This document shows positions 24,879-36,800 of a stretch of 64,000 nucleotides of DNA, in pieces. Within the stretch, counting starts at the first letter, position 1. Every line of letters starts with the position of its first letter. Made by a program: the position numbers and the translations under genes. This stretch comes from Powellomyces hirtus (lineage: Eukaryota > Chytridiomycota > Chytridiomycetes > Spizellomycetales > Powellomycetaceae). The notes beneath the pieces are model-generated. The model saw nothing but the letters and a program-made list of their open reading frames with translations. It was not told where the DNA came from and searched no databases. The stretch spans positions 310,001-374,000 of the forward strand of contig JAHLKG010000009.1 of the NCBI GenBank assembly GCA_025526995.1, written 5' to 3'.

Positions 24879-25265
24879 GATGAGGCCATGAACATAACAT
24901 GTACCTCTTGCATAAGTTTTCAGTGATGCTTACTACTCTCCCTCCCGTAGGTTTGCTGGTAATCCAGCAAACCTATAGACCAGACCGTACATATGAATCT
25001 TGTCGCATTTGTTGCTCACTTGATGTTGGACGCGTTCGTGGCGCAGCCGTAGCCTGAGCCGGGACGCGACTTGCACAGCCACGTCACACCTGCCGCCGTC
25101 ATAAAAGTCTGGAATGCCCCCCAAATTTGTCGCTAAGCTTCTAAAAGAACATCTCATGTGGTATTCTAGGCGCAATATAAAAAAGACAGCAGTCTTCCAC
25201 TTCTTGCATCCTGTCGTTTTTTCCGCCGCTCATATCATAGCGCATAATCCTTTGAAATTTGCACA
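24879..25265. other. Intergenic with a perfect 12-bp hairpin
   Basis: No gene. Contains the inverted repeat at 24948-24975 described separately, then the presumed promoter of the ABM-fold gene, including an ATATAAAA sequence near 25174-25181. Confidence 0.5.
24948..24975. repeat. Perfect inverted repeat, 12-bp arms, 4-nt loop
   Basis: TAGGTTTGCTGG is followed by TAAT and then its exact reverse complement. It lies 70 bp past the stop codon of the EFCAB5-like gene. It could form a stem-loop in the 3' UTR or be a palindromic binding site. Confidence 0.85.
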
Positions 25266-25694
25266 ATGACCGCCAAACTGATTGCCATCAACATCTTTAC
25301 CGTCAAACCCGGCAAGCAATCCGAGTTCATCCAATTGATGAAGAACATTGCGACCCGCACACCACCACCAGGATGCAAGACTATTCAACTGCACGCAGTA
25401 AGTAGAGGAAAAACAATACACATGATGCATCAGCCTCCTTTCCGGAAATATCCCACTTTTAAGCTGAGTCTTTCGATGATGTTGATCGGATACTTCTAGA
25501 GCGTCGACGGCAAAACAGTTCTAAATCGCAGCGAGTGGGAATCCTTAGATGCGTTCGAGAATCGATTTAATGATCAGTCGTCCAAAGGAGTGTTCTCGCA
25601 GATGAAGGAATTGGTCGATGGAGTGGATCAGAAGCCGTACTGGTTTGATGAGGAGAATGCCTTCACATTTCCGCTCCCCAAAAGCACGGAGTAG
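25266..25694 (+). CDS. Small ABM-fold (antibiotic biosynthesis monooxygenase-like) protein
   Basis: Exons 25266..25397 and 25500..25694 give 108 residues. The start LIAINIFTVKPGKQSEFIQL is the classic first strand and helix of the dimeric alpha/beta-barrel ABM family, followed by a CKTIQLHASVDGKTVLNRSEW hairpin and a second helix (WESLDAFENRF). These small proteins act as heme-degrading or quinol monooxygenases, or as stress proteins; the substrate cannot be told from sequence. The single intron has good sites (GTAAGT, CTTCTAG). No neighbouring biosynthetic gene was seen. Confidence 0.8.
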
Positions 25695-27981
25695 ATCACA
25701 AATAGCTCCCTTTGAGATAGCTACACGTTTTGGAGCAATGTACCCAAAGATATCGCAACCTCATGTAGTAATCAGCAGCGGGAAATCCTTATGTACGGTT
25801 CGAGGTATTGGAGGCGGATACCGTAGCCAAGTCTTCCGTCATGATGCAGATGTTGAGACCCAAGTTCGACCCTTAGTAGTCCCCGAATAAATTTAGTCCT
25901 GAGGAGCAGTAAGACTCTCTACACGAAGCCAAAACCCAGTGCCTGGTGGCTACCTCGAATGACTAACTATACTATTTCTTTTTTTATTCCCCGGGTATAT
26001 CCGCATATCAAGAAGCAGTGCATCCATCGTTTTCTTTGGCAGCTTGATCTCGTGAGTGTCTTTCGTGAATGCAGCCATAGAAGTAGGCGTGAAGATAACC
26101 GGGTGATGTTCTTGTTGTTGCTGGCAGCTCAAGTTTTTGCTTAGGTTGCCTGTTCTTCGAGATTCTCTTGACGCCGACGATCATAGCTGTCCCAGTATGT
26201 GTCTCAGTCTCTTGGGGGGATATCTCGAAATGGCGCCATCGGGGACAATTACGGATCGCGGACGATTACGCCACCGTGTATAGGGAATGTGCTTTTGGAA
26301 GGTGGCCTCGATTCGCGCCGATGACCCATTATGTTCTCTCAGCGCTCTCGCTTGATTTGGGCAGGTTGCTTCTCATAAATAGAGTGACTCCTCATTTCCT
26401 AGACATGCAACTCGACTTGTTTATCAACTGCGGGCGACCGTCGACCGGTGCTTCCACGTCCCGTACTGTCGACCGGATCGCCGCTCTCGGCTCCGTCGGT
26501 CGTGGTTGGTTTGCCGGCCCCACAGCCGCGTGGCCGAGGTGTCCCGGGCAAGCGGTTCGTAGCGACAGGTCCAGCGCCGTCTGTGGGCATGGATTGACCG
26601 AGCCGCTGAGACCTGCGGCAAGGCTCCTTCGATGCGCGCCAATAAGCGCCAGTTCGTCTTATTGGCCCGCTTTCATACCGGGCTTTCACGCGGTCGGTGG
26701 CGGCTTCAATATTCAGTGGCAAATGTCGTTCGACTATAGACTTAAAGGTAGAAGCAGACAAAGCAGGCTGGTGTTCTTCTTATTGCTGATGGGCTTCACC
26801 GTTGTCCTTGCTTGCTTGGGTTTTGAGGCTGTCTTTGGTGGCGATGGTAACCAATAAAGTAGACTTGAAAAGAAGGTATAGGCAGGTGGTCTTTGTGTCT
26901 GTGATCGGCTTCGCCATTTTGTCCGATTGCTTAATTTTCTACAGAGGCTTCGGTAACAGCAGCTGCGAAGCTAGAGTCAGAGGAATAAGGACCGTTTTCT
27001 TTGGCCGCTTCAGTGTATTTCGAGACTGGCTTCGGCGATGGCAACCAAAGAAGTAGACGTGGAGCCGAACAACGACGGCGTAGCCAGCTGGTCTTCTAGT
27101 TGTTGCTGGATTCCAACATTGCCTTCGGCTGCTTGTTTTTAGAAGGGGCTTCCGGGACCACAGCCGTAGAAGGAGACGGCGAGGGAACACAACCTGTAGC
27201 CGGCCAGTGCTTTTATTGTTGCGGAAGAGCTCGACCGTTTTCCTCGGTTGCTTAATTTTCGTAAGTGTCTTCGGTGACGGCAGCCGTAGCGGTAAGGTAT
27301 AAATGGAGAACAAGGCGTAGCCAGCTAGAATTCTTGTCCAGAATTCAGACTGGCTTCTTCGGATGCTCGAACGTGCAGACCGCCTTGGTTCACTGATATG
27401 CCTGTGTTCTCCATGTCTTCCTGAGCATCCGGATCATCCGCTCCCATCGCCAAATATGTTACACAAGAAGCACCATGATGCACAAAGCCATCTCAGTGCT
27501 CTCCTTGGCATTTTCCCGCGTCACCACATACTCTCAAGCGATGCGCGACCGTACTTCGTTCATTGAAACGCGAGGAATGTCCCAACCTAACAAGTGACCT
27601 GTGAGTAGCCCATTGATCGAGTGTTCATCCCCGAGCCAGCAAATGGATCTTATCCGACTGGTTCGGGTCACCATGGAGCCCCGTTCCAATACAACCATTA
27701 AAAGAAGGCTCGTCGGAGCCGCCCGGGTGGCGACCCTAGCTGCCCCCGACTCCTAGGGCGGCACAACTCTTGCTAGGCTACCACGGCCTTATGATAACCT
27801 GCGACGACGCCCGGCCGGTGGTCAGTTTGAGCCATCTACATTATGTGTGACTAGCAAACTCTCTTTATATTTTTGACAGTGGACGCAGCCTGGGTAAAGT
27901 GGTGAGGGGAATATGAAAGTTTAGTCGTCTCTCTGACGGCGGAGTTGTGAATGCTAAGCCACGCTAAGCCACCCATGCCCC
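25695..27981. other. Gene-poor region with decayed tandem repeats
   Basis: No intact gene. Most of 25990-27305 consists of diverged copies of a ~115-bp unit (separate entry), interrupted by a GC-rich block at 26420-26640. Long open frames here on both strands lack splice structure or a known motif. Near 27953-27972 there is a 10-bp direct repeat (GCTAAGCCAC twice). Confidence 0.6.
25990..27305 (-). pseudogene. Degenerate ~115-bp tandem repeats, probable relic of a repeat-protein gene
   Basis: On the minus strand several copies share a pattern: a CTACTTCT or CTCCTTCT start, then GGCTGCC or GGTTGCCATC, a segment like ACCGAAGACACT, then AATTAAGCA and AAGAAAACGG. Clear copies start near 26096, 26865, 27062, 27183 and 27300, with another partial copy near 26975; adjacent copies in the right-hand cluster are about 85-120 bp apart. 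In one frame copies read like PTSMAAFTKDTHEIKLPKKT and KIKQPRKTVELFRNNKSTGR, so the array once looked coding, but other copies have stops and shifts. I read it as a decayed repetitive-protein gene or minisatellite. Confidence 0.5.
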
Positions 27982-29604
27982 ATGCGGAGTTGGCTGAACC
28001 TGAACATTATTATGCGATTCGGGTGTCGACCGATATCCGCCATGCTGACCATTGACACCCTACTCGCGCCAGTATACACAAGTGCATTTGTGAACCCTTA
28101 CTCTGCGCCGTTTGTATGGCTGGGTTTAGCTGTTCTGCTTGCACCATATGCAACACACATTCTCGTGGTCGCATGTACGATATTCGCGCTAGCACCGGTC
28201 CTGTTGTATGCGTTCCGCCAGGCAACTGCAAGAGCTATTACAGACTGGGGAGCGGAAGTTGTTGTTGTCACTGGAGGTACATTATGTTGTCCGAGAGCGG
28301 GTGTAGTATGAGACAGCTCAAAAGGAAACTCAACGAAGTCCACCTTTGCATTTAGGTGCACATGGGTTGGGGAAGTTGCTGTGCGAGAAGTTGATCGATA
28401 CGTATCGGCCCAAGAAGGTCGTGGTGTTGGATGTTCGAAGACCAAATGGTTTTGATGGTATGGCTCGTGGCTTTCGTTAATGGGACATCCGCGATTTGTA
28501 CCGATCATTTCCTCGCATGTGAACTTTGACAGACAACATTGCTTTCCATGAATGCGATGTATCCAATCCGGAAATGGTCAAGACAGTGGCTGCTCGAATT
28601 GTCGAGGAGGTGATGTCTGATCATACTGCCGCTACATGAGGAGCGCAAGTTCTGACCGTTCATCCTTAGGTAGGACACCCTACCATCATCGTGAACAACG
28701 CTGGCGTCATTACATCCTCCACATTGTTGGTGGACACAAACGAGGCCGCCATCGCACGGTAACCGTCATATCAACCGATCTCGCTATCGCTCGTTGTATA
28801 ACCCTTGACAACGATCAGAGCATTCAACGTCAACCTCATCGGGCAAATCTGGATTGTCAAAGCGTTCTTGCCGCACATGCTCCGCATAAACCGAGGACAC
28901 ATTGTAGGTACAGTTGATTGTGTGGGGAACGAACCTTGCGTTAAGTGCCCATTCATTTCGCGTGCGGCAGGTGACCGTCTCGTCAGTGGTTGGACACCTG
29001 GGCTCTGCTCGCGCAAGTAAGTAAAGCTCTGGACTGTTCACGCATATGCTGCCTTCATTTTGACCGTACCCTTCTACACAGCTAGTTACTGCGCATCCAA
29101 AGCCGGTCTGAACGGTTTCCAAGAAGCGTTACGACAAGAACTATTCGGAACGTAAGTCTGCTAAAGCTCGTAACCCGAGCCGTCAAAACTCCATCACTGA
29201 CAATGGACTCGATGATGTTAACATACAGCAACATCCGCATGACAACAGTCTACCCCGGTCTCATCGAAACGGGCATGTTCACAGGCGTGCGCCACGCTCT
29301 GCCACGTTTGACTCCACCACTGCAACCTGATGTGGTCTGCGATCGCATTATAGTGGCTATCGCGAGAGGCTGGAACAGCGAGATTTGGATGCCGTTGTAT
29401 ACGAACGCGGCACCGCTTTTCCGCCTGCTGCCGTTTGAGTTTGGTGATTGGATGCGGCAGGTAAATGCGCCTGTTCTGCACTGAAACATTAGGATTTGCA
29501 AAGCCGAGGATGCTAACATCGTACACCAGCTCACTGGAGTCAATGCCGAACTGGAATCGTTCCAGCATAGCAAGAGCTCTTTGCCATCACTCAAAACAGA
29601 GTAA
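27982..29604 (+). CDS. Short-chain dehydrogenase/reductase, membrane-anchored
   Basis: Nine exons: 27982..28276, 28356..28457, 28533..28609, 28670..28758, 28819..28903, 28971..29016, 29082..29151, 29229..29460, 29530..29604, giving 356 residues. An N-terminal membrane segment (PFVWLGLAVLLAPYATHILV) precedes the Rossmann motif VTGGAHGLGK. Next come the acidic strand end VVVLDVRRP, NNAGV, and the catalytic SYCASKAG (Tyr, Lys). After that YPGLIETGMF is typical of classical SDRs. This layout matches the retinol dehydrogenase / 17-beta-HSD11-like (lipid droplet or ER) group; substrate is unknown, probably a lipid or steroid-like alcohol. All junctions are canonical and phase-consistent. Confidence 0.93.
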
Positions 29605-29804
29605 AACAGATCGCAGATAGTTGAGATCTTTGGCTAGCCAGTAACCACACCCAATGTTGGTTTAGTAGAGCATGATAACCCGTTGCTGATGCATGGTAGA
29701 TATTTAGCAAATAGTGTGTGATGAACGAAAATTAATAATTTACAGATAGAACAGAGCTAAATAGCAAAAACCGCGGGATAGCTTGTGTGTGTGTGTTAGG
29801 GACT

Positions 29805-32349
29805 CTACTTCCTAGCCTCCAGCTGCTTCTTCTTGTACTCTTCGATGAGCTGGGTCTGGACGAACGGCATGACGGGAGCATGCATCTTGTACTCCATGGC
29901 AAACTCTCCCTTGCCCTGCAAAAACAAAAATGATAAAGATTAGCAAAACTGTCCCGCATATCCGACTTTGGCCCGTCAATATGGAGCTTTACCTGGGTGC
30001 AGGAGCGGAGATCTGTCGAGAAGCCAAACATGTCGTTCAATGGAACTTCAGCCTTAACTTCGACATAGTCGTCTTGGACCTCGGAGTCTCCGATGGTTCC
30101 CTTGCGCTTGTTGAGAAGTCCAATGGCTGCGCCTTGGTACTCGACGGGTGCGGTCAGCGTCACGTCCATGACGGGCTCCATGATAACGGGATCAGCTTGT
30201 GCGAAAGCTAGAGGACATACGAAATTCGAGATCAGCCACAAGACGGATGACTCAACCACGTGATGCAACACACTTTGATCGTGGACATACCTTCACGGAA
30301 AGCATAGATAGCTGCCAACTTGAACGCCATTTCACTGGAATCAACAGCATGCGACAATCCATCTTCGAGCACGAACCGAACGCCTGTGACGGGGTGTCCA
30401 ATCATGGATCCCTTTTCGCAGGCCTCGATGAAACCCTTCTGGATGGCGGGGATGTACTGGCTGGGGATGTTCATTCCGACTGTGTGGTCGAGGAATTCGT
30501 TGACCTTAGCATCTTCGTCCTCCTCTTCAATCTTCTCAATGTAACCCTGGATACGTGCGAATTGGCCGGAGCCGCCAGACTGTTTCTTGTGGGTGTAGTT
30601 GAAGGGGACCTTGCGGTTGATGGTTTCGCGGAACGCGACCTGAGGCTTGCCAGTGGCGCAGTCAACGTTGTACTCGCGCTTCATGCGTTCAACGTAAATC
30701 TCGAGGTGCAGTTCACCCATTCCGGAGATGATGGTCTGCTTGCTTTCTGCGTCGACGTGCACGCGGAAAGTAGGGTCCTCACGTTGGAAGCGGCTTAGGG
30801 CTTTCGAGAAGTTCGGGGACTCTTTGCCCTTGGGCTGCAGAGACAGGGAAATGACCGGTTGCGGAACGTAAATGGAGGTCATGGCATAGGCAACGCTGCC
30901 ATCGGTGAATGTATCACCGGAAGCACAGTCAATGCCGAACAAGGCACAGATTTCACCAGAGGCGACAGCCGCGACGTCTTCCATCTCGTTCGAGTGCATG
31001 CGTACAAGTCGAGAGACCTTGACTTTCTTTCCAGTTCGGGTGTTTGTGATCCAGTCTCCCTTCTTCAGGGTACCTTGGTAAATGCGCAGGTATGTAAGTT
31101 GTCCGAAACGACCTTCTTCCAGTTTGAAAGCGAGACCGATAGTTTTGCCAGAGGATGATGAGCTCAGTATGACTTTGTTCTCTTCATTGTTTGCGTCTAA
31201 AGCAACGTTTTCAACTTCATGCGGGCAGGGTAAGTACGTGATCACGCCATCCAACATGGGCTGAACACCCTTGTTATGATAGGCGGATCCCATGAAGACA
31301 GGGCAGAACTTCTGTGCAATGGTGCTTCGGCGAATGGCAGCGGTGAGTTGTTCGGATGTGGGATCCTCTTCATTGAGGAAAAGCTCGGCCATCTCGTCAT
31401 CAGCGTCTGACAAGTGCTCAATGAGTTCGGCTCGCTTGGCAGTCGCGGCCTCCACAAGCTCCGCGGGCACATCAGCAACACGAATCACTTCTCCCTTTTC
31501 GCCGTCGTTGTAGTAAGCCTTCATTTTGACGAGGTCAACCACTCCCAGCAATCCTCCTTCAGCGCCAATTGGTATCTGCACAGCAGCGGCGGTCAATCGC
31601 AATTTCGTTCGGAGCTGTTCCAGCACACGCCATGGGTTAGCACCAGCACGGTCCATTTTGTTAATAAAGCAGATGCGCGGAATGTTGTAACGTTTCATTT
31701 GACGATCCACCGTCATGGTCTGACTTTGCACGCCACCAACAGCGCACAGAACGAGGACAGCACTGTCAAGCACTCGCAAGGCTCGCTCTACTTCAATCGT
31801 AAAGTCGACGTGTCCTGGTGTGTCGATAATATTGATGGCATTGTCACCCCAAGTGGTATAGGTTGCTGCCGACTGAATGGTAATTCCCTTCTCCCTCTCG
31901 AGTTCCATGGAGTCCATGGTAGCACCAACGTTGTCCTTTCCACGAACTTCGTGGATTTCATTGATCCTGCCAGTGTAGAACAGGATACGCTCTGTCAAGG
32001 TGGTCTTTCCAGAGTCAATGTGCGCCGATATTCCAATATTCCGAAGTTTGCTCAAACGGGCCTATGCATGTCAAATGTCAATATGACAAGTCACCGTTGC
32101 TAATTTCTAAGAAATTCAGAATAGCCTTACCAAGTCAGCGGCATCCATGGTTGCAGTAGTAGCGGCATCCTCTTCCACAGACTGCGTGGCAGTTGAAGAC
32201 AGACGAATACTGCCGGTCCTGGTGAACCAAGCGGCCTTGAAGTCGAGCGGTGTTGCACGCGGGAGTGCTGACACGCATGGTCTTGCTGCAGCAGCAAAGA
32301 ATTGCGTTCGCCTTGCGGCGACGCAAAAGAATGAACCGACCAGCGGCAT
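29805..32349 (-). CDS. MEF1: Mitochondrial elongation factor G1
   Basis: GTPase that drives translocation on mitochondrial ribosomes. Exons 32349..32131, 32061..30291, 30207..29993 and 29915..29805 give 771 residues. The presequence starts [18 protein letters not shown] and is basic. GTPase motifs are complete: [15 protein letters not shown] (G1), DTPGHVDF (G3) and INKMDRAG (G4). Switch I region has [21 protein letters not shown]. Domains II-V follow, with [14 protein letters not shown] and the C-terminal [13 protein letters not shown]. Strong resemblance to EF-G1 rather than EF-G2 in the first 150 residues. The frame continues upstream to an ATG at 32529, but 32349 better fits a presequence start. 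Divergent from the uS10m gene. Confidence 0.96.
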
Positions 32350-32554
32350 TGTGAACGGGGAAGAAGTAACGTTCCCTACAGAAATGTTGAAACTCCGCCA
32401 AAAAAAAGGAAGCAGGGAAAAAGTCGCGCGGAACTTCACGCCCGTGCCGCTGGCATGGCAACATTCATTAACATCAACTTCGACTTTGTCAAATAGTCGC
32501 TTCAACAACAGAATCGTTGGTTTAAACATTTGTTCTGGTGATCAGGTCGTCGTC
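32350..32554. promoter_or_regulatory. Shared divergent promoter, MEF1 / uS10m
   Basis: Only 205 bp separate the chosen ATGs of two genes for mitochondrial translation. If MEF1 begins at the upstream ATG (32529), only 25 bp remain. No named motif was recognised. Confidence 0.55.
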
Positions 32555-33566
32555 ATGCTGAGACCAAGAAACATACGAAGCGTCGCCTTGTGTCGGGGGA
32601 GTCTCGTAAGAGCCATTCCTCGGGCGGTGCGGCCGGCTGCCGCACACCTGTCCACCGAAGCTCCATTGGAGAATCTCGAGCAAGTTGAACAACCACAGAA
32701 GAGGGAGAATCTCGAGCAAGTTGAACAACCACAGAAGAGGGAGAATCTCGAGGAAGTTGAACAACCACAGAAGATGGAATCCAAGGAGGAATACAAGGAA
32801 CACAAACAACCATACGGATGGGATACACTGTCATGTATGTATTGAGTGACTTCAAGGAGGACATATGCGCGCCATATTTATGGCAGTACGAACATCGAAA
32901 CTAATTCAGTGCCTATCAGTGTCAAAACCCTTCAATATTCCCGCTCCACCCGTCCCAAAAGCGACTCACAACATCCTGACAGCAACCCTGAAACTCACTA
33001 CCCACATGCCGGACCACCTCCCCCTCCTCCTTTACTTCGCCCGCCATTCAGCTCACTGCATGTCCCTCCCCGCTTCCGACCCAATTCACTTCCCTGTGAA
33101 CACAAAGAAATTTTACGTCGTCAAAGGTCCTTTCGTCCACGCGAAGACGAAAGAAGTCTTCGAAGAGAAAAAGTTTTCCGGGGCGGTGCAAATATTTGAC
33201 GGCAACACCGAGACAATCAAAGAGTGGATCGAGTACGTTACGCGCAACATGCCAAGTGGAGTGGATGTAGGTGTCGAACGTTTTGTGTGGGAACCACTGC
33301 GATACGAAACTGTACCTCAAATCGATGCGAACCTGGGCGATGCAACGACGACGGTGGAAACCATACCTACGGCGAACAATACCCTGTCATTCGAAGAGCG
33401 AGTGAGAACAAAGGCCGCCAAGCTGGTCAGCTCTTGGGACCCGAAAGTTGTCGAGGCCAAGAAGGCCAAGAGGGCCGAGAAGGCCGCAGCAAAGTCAAAG
33501 AACTCGAAGGCCAAGAAGACAGAAGCAAAGAAGCCAGACGCAAAACAGCCAGAAAAAGCGAAATGA
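32555..33566 (+). CDS. RSM10: Mitochondrial ribosomal protein uS10m
   Basis: Small-subunit protein of the mitochondrial ribosome. Exons 32555..32834 and 32920..33566 give 308 residues. The N-terminus MLRPRNIRSVALCRGSLVRA is a mitochondrial presequence. Next is a three-copy 12-residue repeat (ENLEQVEQPQKR), then the S10 fold: TATLKLTTHMPDHLPLLLYFA, FPVNTKKFYVVKGPFVHAKT, and GNTETIKEWIEYVTRNMPSG. These match Rsm10, including the conserved FVHAKTKE loop. The C-terminus is a long Lys/Ala tail (EAKKAKRAEKAAAKSKN). The repeats and the tail are extra compared with yeast Rsm10 (about 200 residues). Confidence 0.93.
32670..32777 (+). repeat. 36-bp tandem repeat, three copies, inside uS10m
   Basis: Three near-identical head-to-tail copies beginning GAGAATCTCGAG, differing at only a few bases. 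They encode three 12-residue units ENLE(Q/E)VEQPQK(R/M) in the N-terminal extension. In-frame length means copy number can change without breaking the protein. Confidence 0.9.
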
Positions 33567-33886
33567 TACAGTCACCACACTCGATCATTGTAATTTATAA
33601 TACAAACAGCATTTCCCTGTGTCCCGTTGGTGCATCTGAACCTGTGGTCCTCATACTGTCCGGAGGCTCCTTCGTTCTCTGTGCGCCGGGACTTGATTCC
33701 AGGAAAGTAGCGAGAGCTATACAATGCAGGATACCAGAAACGGCGGGGCCCTCGCGTTACAATTTTTCTCATTACTGTTTATTGGTTTATTGACAACCGC
33801 TCCCGATTACATTGAGGAAATGACAAGACTTCCCCACCATCTTCTCGCTCTTCCAAAATTGTGTCTATGTGTGTTTATATAAGCTT
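33567..33886. other. Convergent 3' intergenic gap
   Basis: Tail-to-tail gap between uS10m and the EF-hand gene, with AT-rich 3' flanks. No gene seen. Confidence 0.5.
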
Positions 33887-36800
33887 TCACGCAACGGGCA
33901 TTTTGCAGACTCTCAGAGATAGCTGGGCAGCGAATGCGCGATAGTCCACCCGTTCTAGGGTCGGCGTCGAAGCAAACTTTTTAGCGAGCACATACACCTC
34001 GTCGTCTTCGACCGGAAGACCAATGTTTGTCAGCACGGATCGGAACTGATTTGTTGTGATTGTGCCTGCAGTCAAATAAATGAGCTTACGGTGCAAGGCA
34101 GGTGATTTAGCATATCTATCCCCCAACATACCTTCTTTAACGGTGTCAAAGTCCTCCAGGTAACCCAGCAGTTCGATGCGTCTCACTCCAACAACCTCCC
34201 GCAGTCTTTGCAGAACCTTGTTTAACAAGCCCTCCTCCTCTGGACGCAGCACCACGCCCGTTTCTCGTTCTCTGGCGGAAAGCGAACCAGAAGCCGGGAA
34301 TATGTCTGGCTCTGCTAACGGAGCTTTTTCCAATCCTTTCTTGGTAAAGACCGAGTCGATTTCGTCTGCAAAGAACGCATAAGAAACCAATCCGTCTCCA
34401 CTCTCCGTGTAAAGTTGAGATAGCGCCCCAAGTTCGCGCGATGTGAGGAATGGGTATAGAAGCTTGAGACATCGCTGGAACTCGGTGGTGCTGATCTTGT
34501 TGTGATGCAGGTGATCAAAGTCGGCCATACAGTCAACCACACGAATCCGCTCTGTCTTTGTCTGCAACCAAAGTAATTTAATCAATTTGGCTTGTTGTCG
34601 TACGTTAGACTAGAAAGGGTCCAAACCTTGGTCTTAATCGTCATGATCAGTTTCGTTACTTCGTTGTAAGTCAACGGGAGAGTCTGCCCCGCCTTTAGAG
34701 GGAATCCAACGCCGAAATATGAGTCCTGAGCCACAGGCCAGAGCTCCATATTTGCCTCCTTGAAAATGGGCGGTTTAACGACCCTCGTGTATCCCGAGAC
34801 ATACTTCTCCGAAGCAGACGCCGGCAGCTTCTCAGTCCACTGCCAGTCCTGCTTGGGTACAACTTTCCCGTCCTTTGTCGGTGTCGTCGGCACAAACAGA
34901 CGCGGGGCGCGAGCACAGTGGAAAGTGCCAGTCTGTTCTCGCATCTCGGCGGGCATCTCTTCTTCCAACTCGCGCAGGAAGGCGACGTAGCAGATGCGCT
35001 GTGCGCGATCGTGGATATAGTCGCCGCCATCCTGGGGCGCTGTGCCGGCTGACCAGTTGGCAATCACGCTCGCATAATCGCACTGCTGGTAGTCGCGCCC
35101 GTAGGTGTTGGCGGGCGTTTCGCCAACGCCGGGGGCTTTCAGGTACCGTTTAGCTAGAGTGGTGAACTCGTCTTCTGAGACGGGACATCGGATGTAGGAG
35201 AGCGTTTGCCGGAATTGCGCTTTTGTGACGTAGCCCGTTCGGAGCTATCAATGGATCAATCACACATGGTTAGTACACATGCACACACTCATCAGTGAAC
35301 GATTGTGTTCGTTATTTATACCTTGTCAAAATCCTTAAAGAACGGCTTGACGCACGTCTGGCGAACTCTCAAAAAGTCGCGAATCATGTTCAGCGTCTCC
35401 TGTAATTTGGCTTCCTCGTTATATTCAAGAGCGGATGAGGTCAGGAACGGATCTGGCTGCTCGAGGATCGATGTCGGGACGTGGGTTGGTCGATTTTCGA
35501 GATGCGTTTCGCCAAACACTGCCGCCGCGAACTCAACTGTCAGATTGAACTGGCGGGTTTGAGCCCAAGTGAATTGAGCAGCTCCTTACCTCGCTCGACA
35601 TCCTCCTCAAACTTCTTCCACTTGCAACAACCAATTTTATCCGCGTCCTTGTACGCATCCGCCAGAACATCCGACGCCGCTGTAGAAATCCCCGGCACGC
35701 CCATGCGATGAACTCCGCGGATGAATTCAGCGCGGGGTATCGAGTATGAGCGAAGCTTGTCGGCGTCGCGGAAGAACTCTGAAATCCTGATGCGGTTTTG
35801 CAGGGTGTAGGTGCGGAGGGTGTGCAGCAGTGAGGCTAGATCGGGAGGAGGCTGCTGAGGCGCGGGTTGCGGCGTGAGATGGGCCTCTGGTCGGGACTGG
35901 AAGAAATCGGTTGGCTGTGTTGAGCACGCGCTGTCTCTGTCCCTTTTGACATACGAGGAGTAGGCTACAGGTTATGCCAAGCGTTAGAATCGCATCGAGT
36001 CATTTTACACGAGCAACAGAAACAAAACACACTTTCAGGATCTACGGCAAACATGAACGCCGCATAATTGATCTGATCCGGCGACTCAAGATGCTGGAAT
36101 TTCGAGAACAAGATGTGCAGATCCCTGTCTGAAAGATCCAATTTCATGGTAGAAAGCAGCCGACGGAAATGCGAGCGGGTGACCCGCCCGATGGTGCAGT
36201 TGCCGAGATACTGTATGCGCAGATTCAGTTCTTATTCAACCTGGCAAAACAAAAACGCCACGGCAAGTACCTGATCAAAGTCCTTGAAAAATGGTTCCAT
36301 CAGGAGATGGCGTTCTTTGACAAGTCCGTGGAGCCGATCCAGCAGCTCCTTGCATCGGACCTCTTCTTCCGGGGCCAGAGTGTTTGCGCCCTGGCCATTG
36401 GACAGTGGTTAAACTGATTGTGATACGCGGATGTGTGCATAACGTTTAGTATACCTGGACAAGCAGCTCGCGAGGAATGGGTCCGACCTCCAGTAACGGG
36501 TCTTTTTCAAGATCTTTCATGGTGAAGACTTTGCAAAGAATACACTTGTCAGCCGAGCGACTGAGGTTTTCATTTGGCCTTTCATGATGCAAACCTTGTT
36601 CTATGGAATCGGAAAACTGTCGGTATCGAACTCGACCATCTGGTTCCTGATAGACATTGAGGAGTGCTCTAATCTCGGGTTCCTTCAGTTCGATCGAAGC
36701 AATTCGAAGAGCTGCGCGGAACTAATGTGTATAGAATCTCGTCAGCACCCCACGCGGTCAGGGAAACAATAAGTGCAACATATACCTGCGCCTCTGCTAC

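Noticed and set aside
26168..26857. 229-codon plus-strand frame and overlapping 120-codon minus frame
   Set aside because: Both lie in the decayed repeat zone; the GC-rich block keeps frames open and no motif is recognised.
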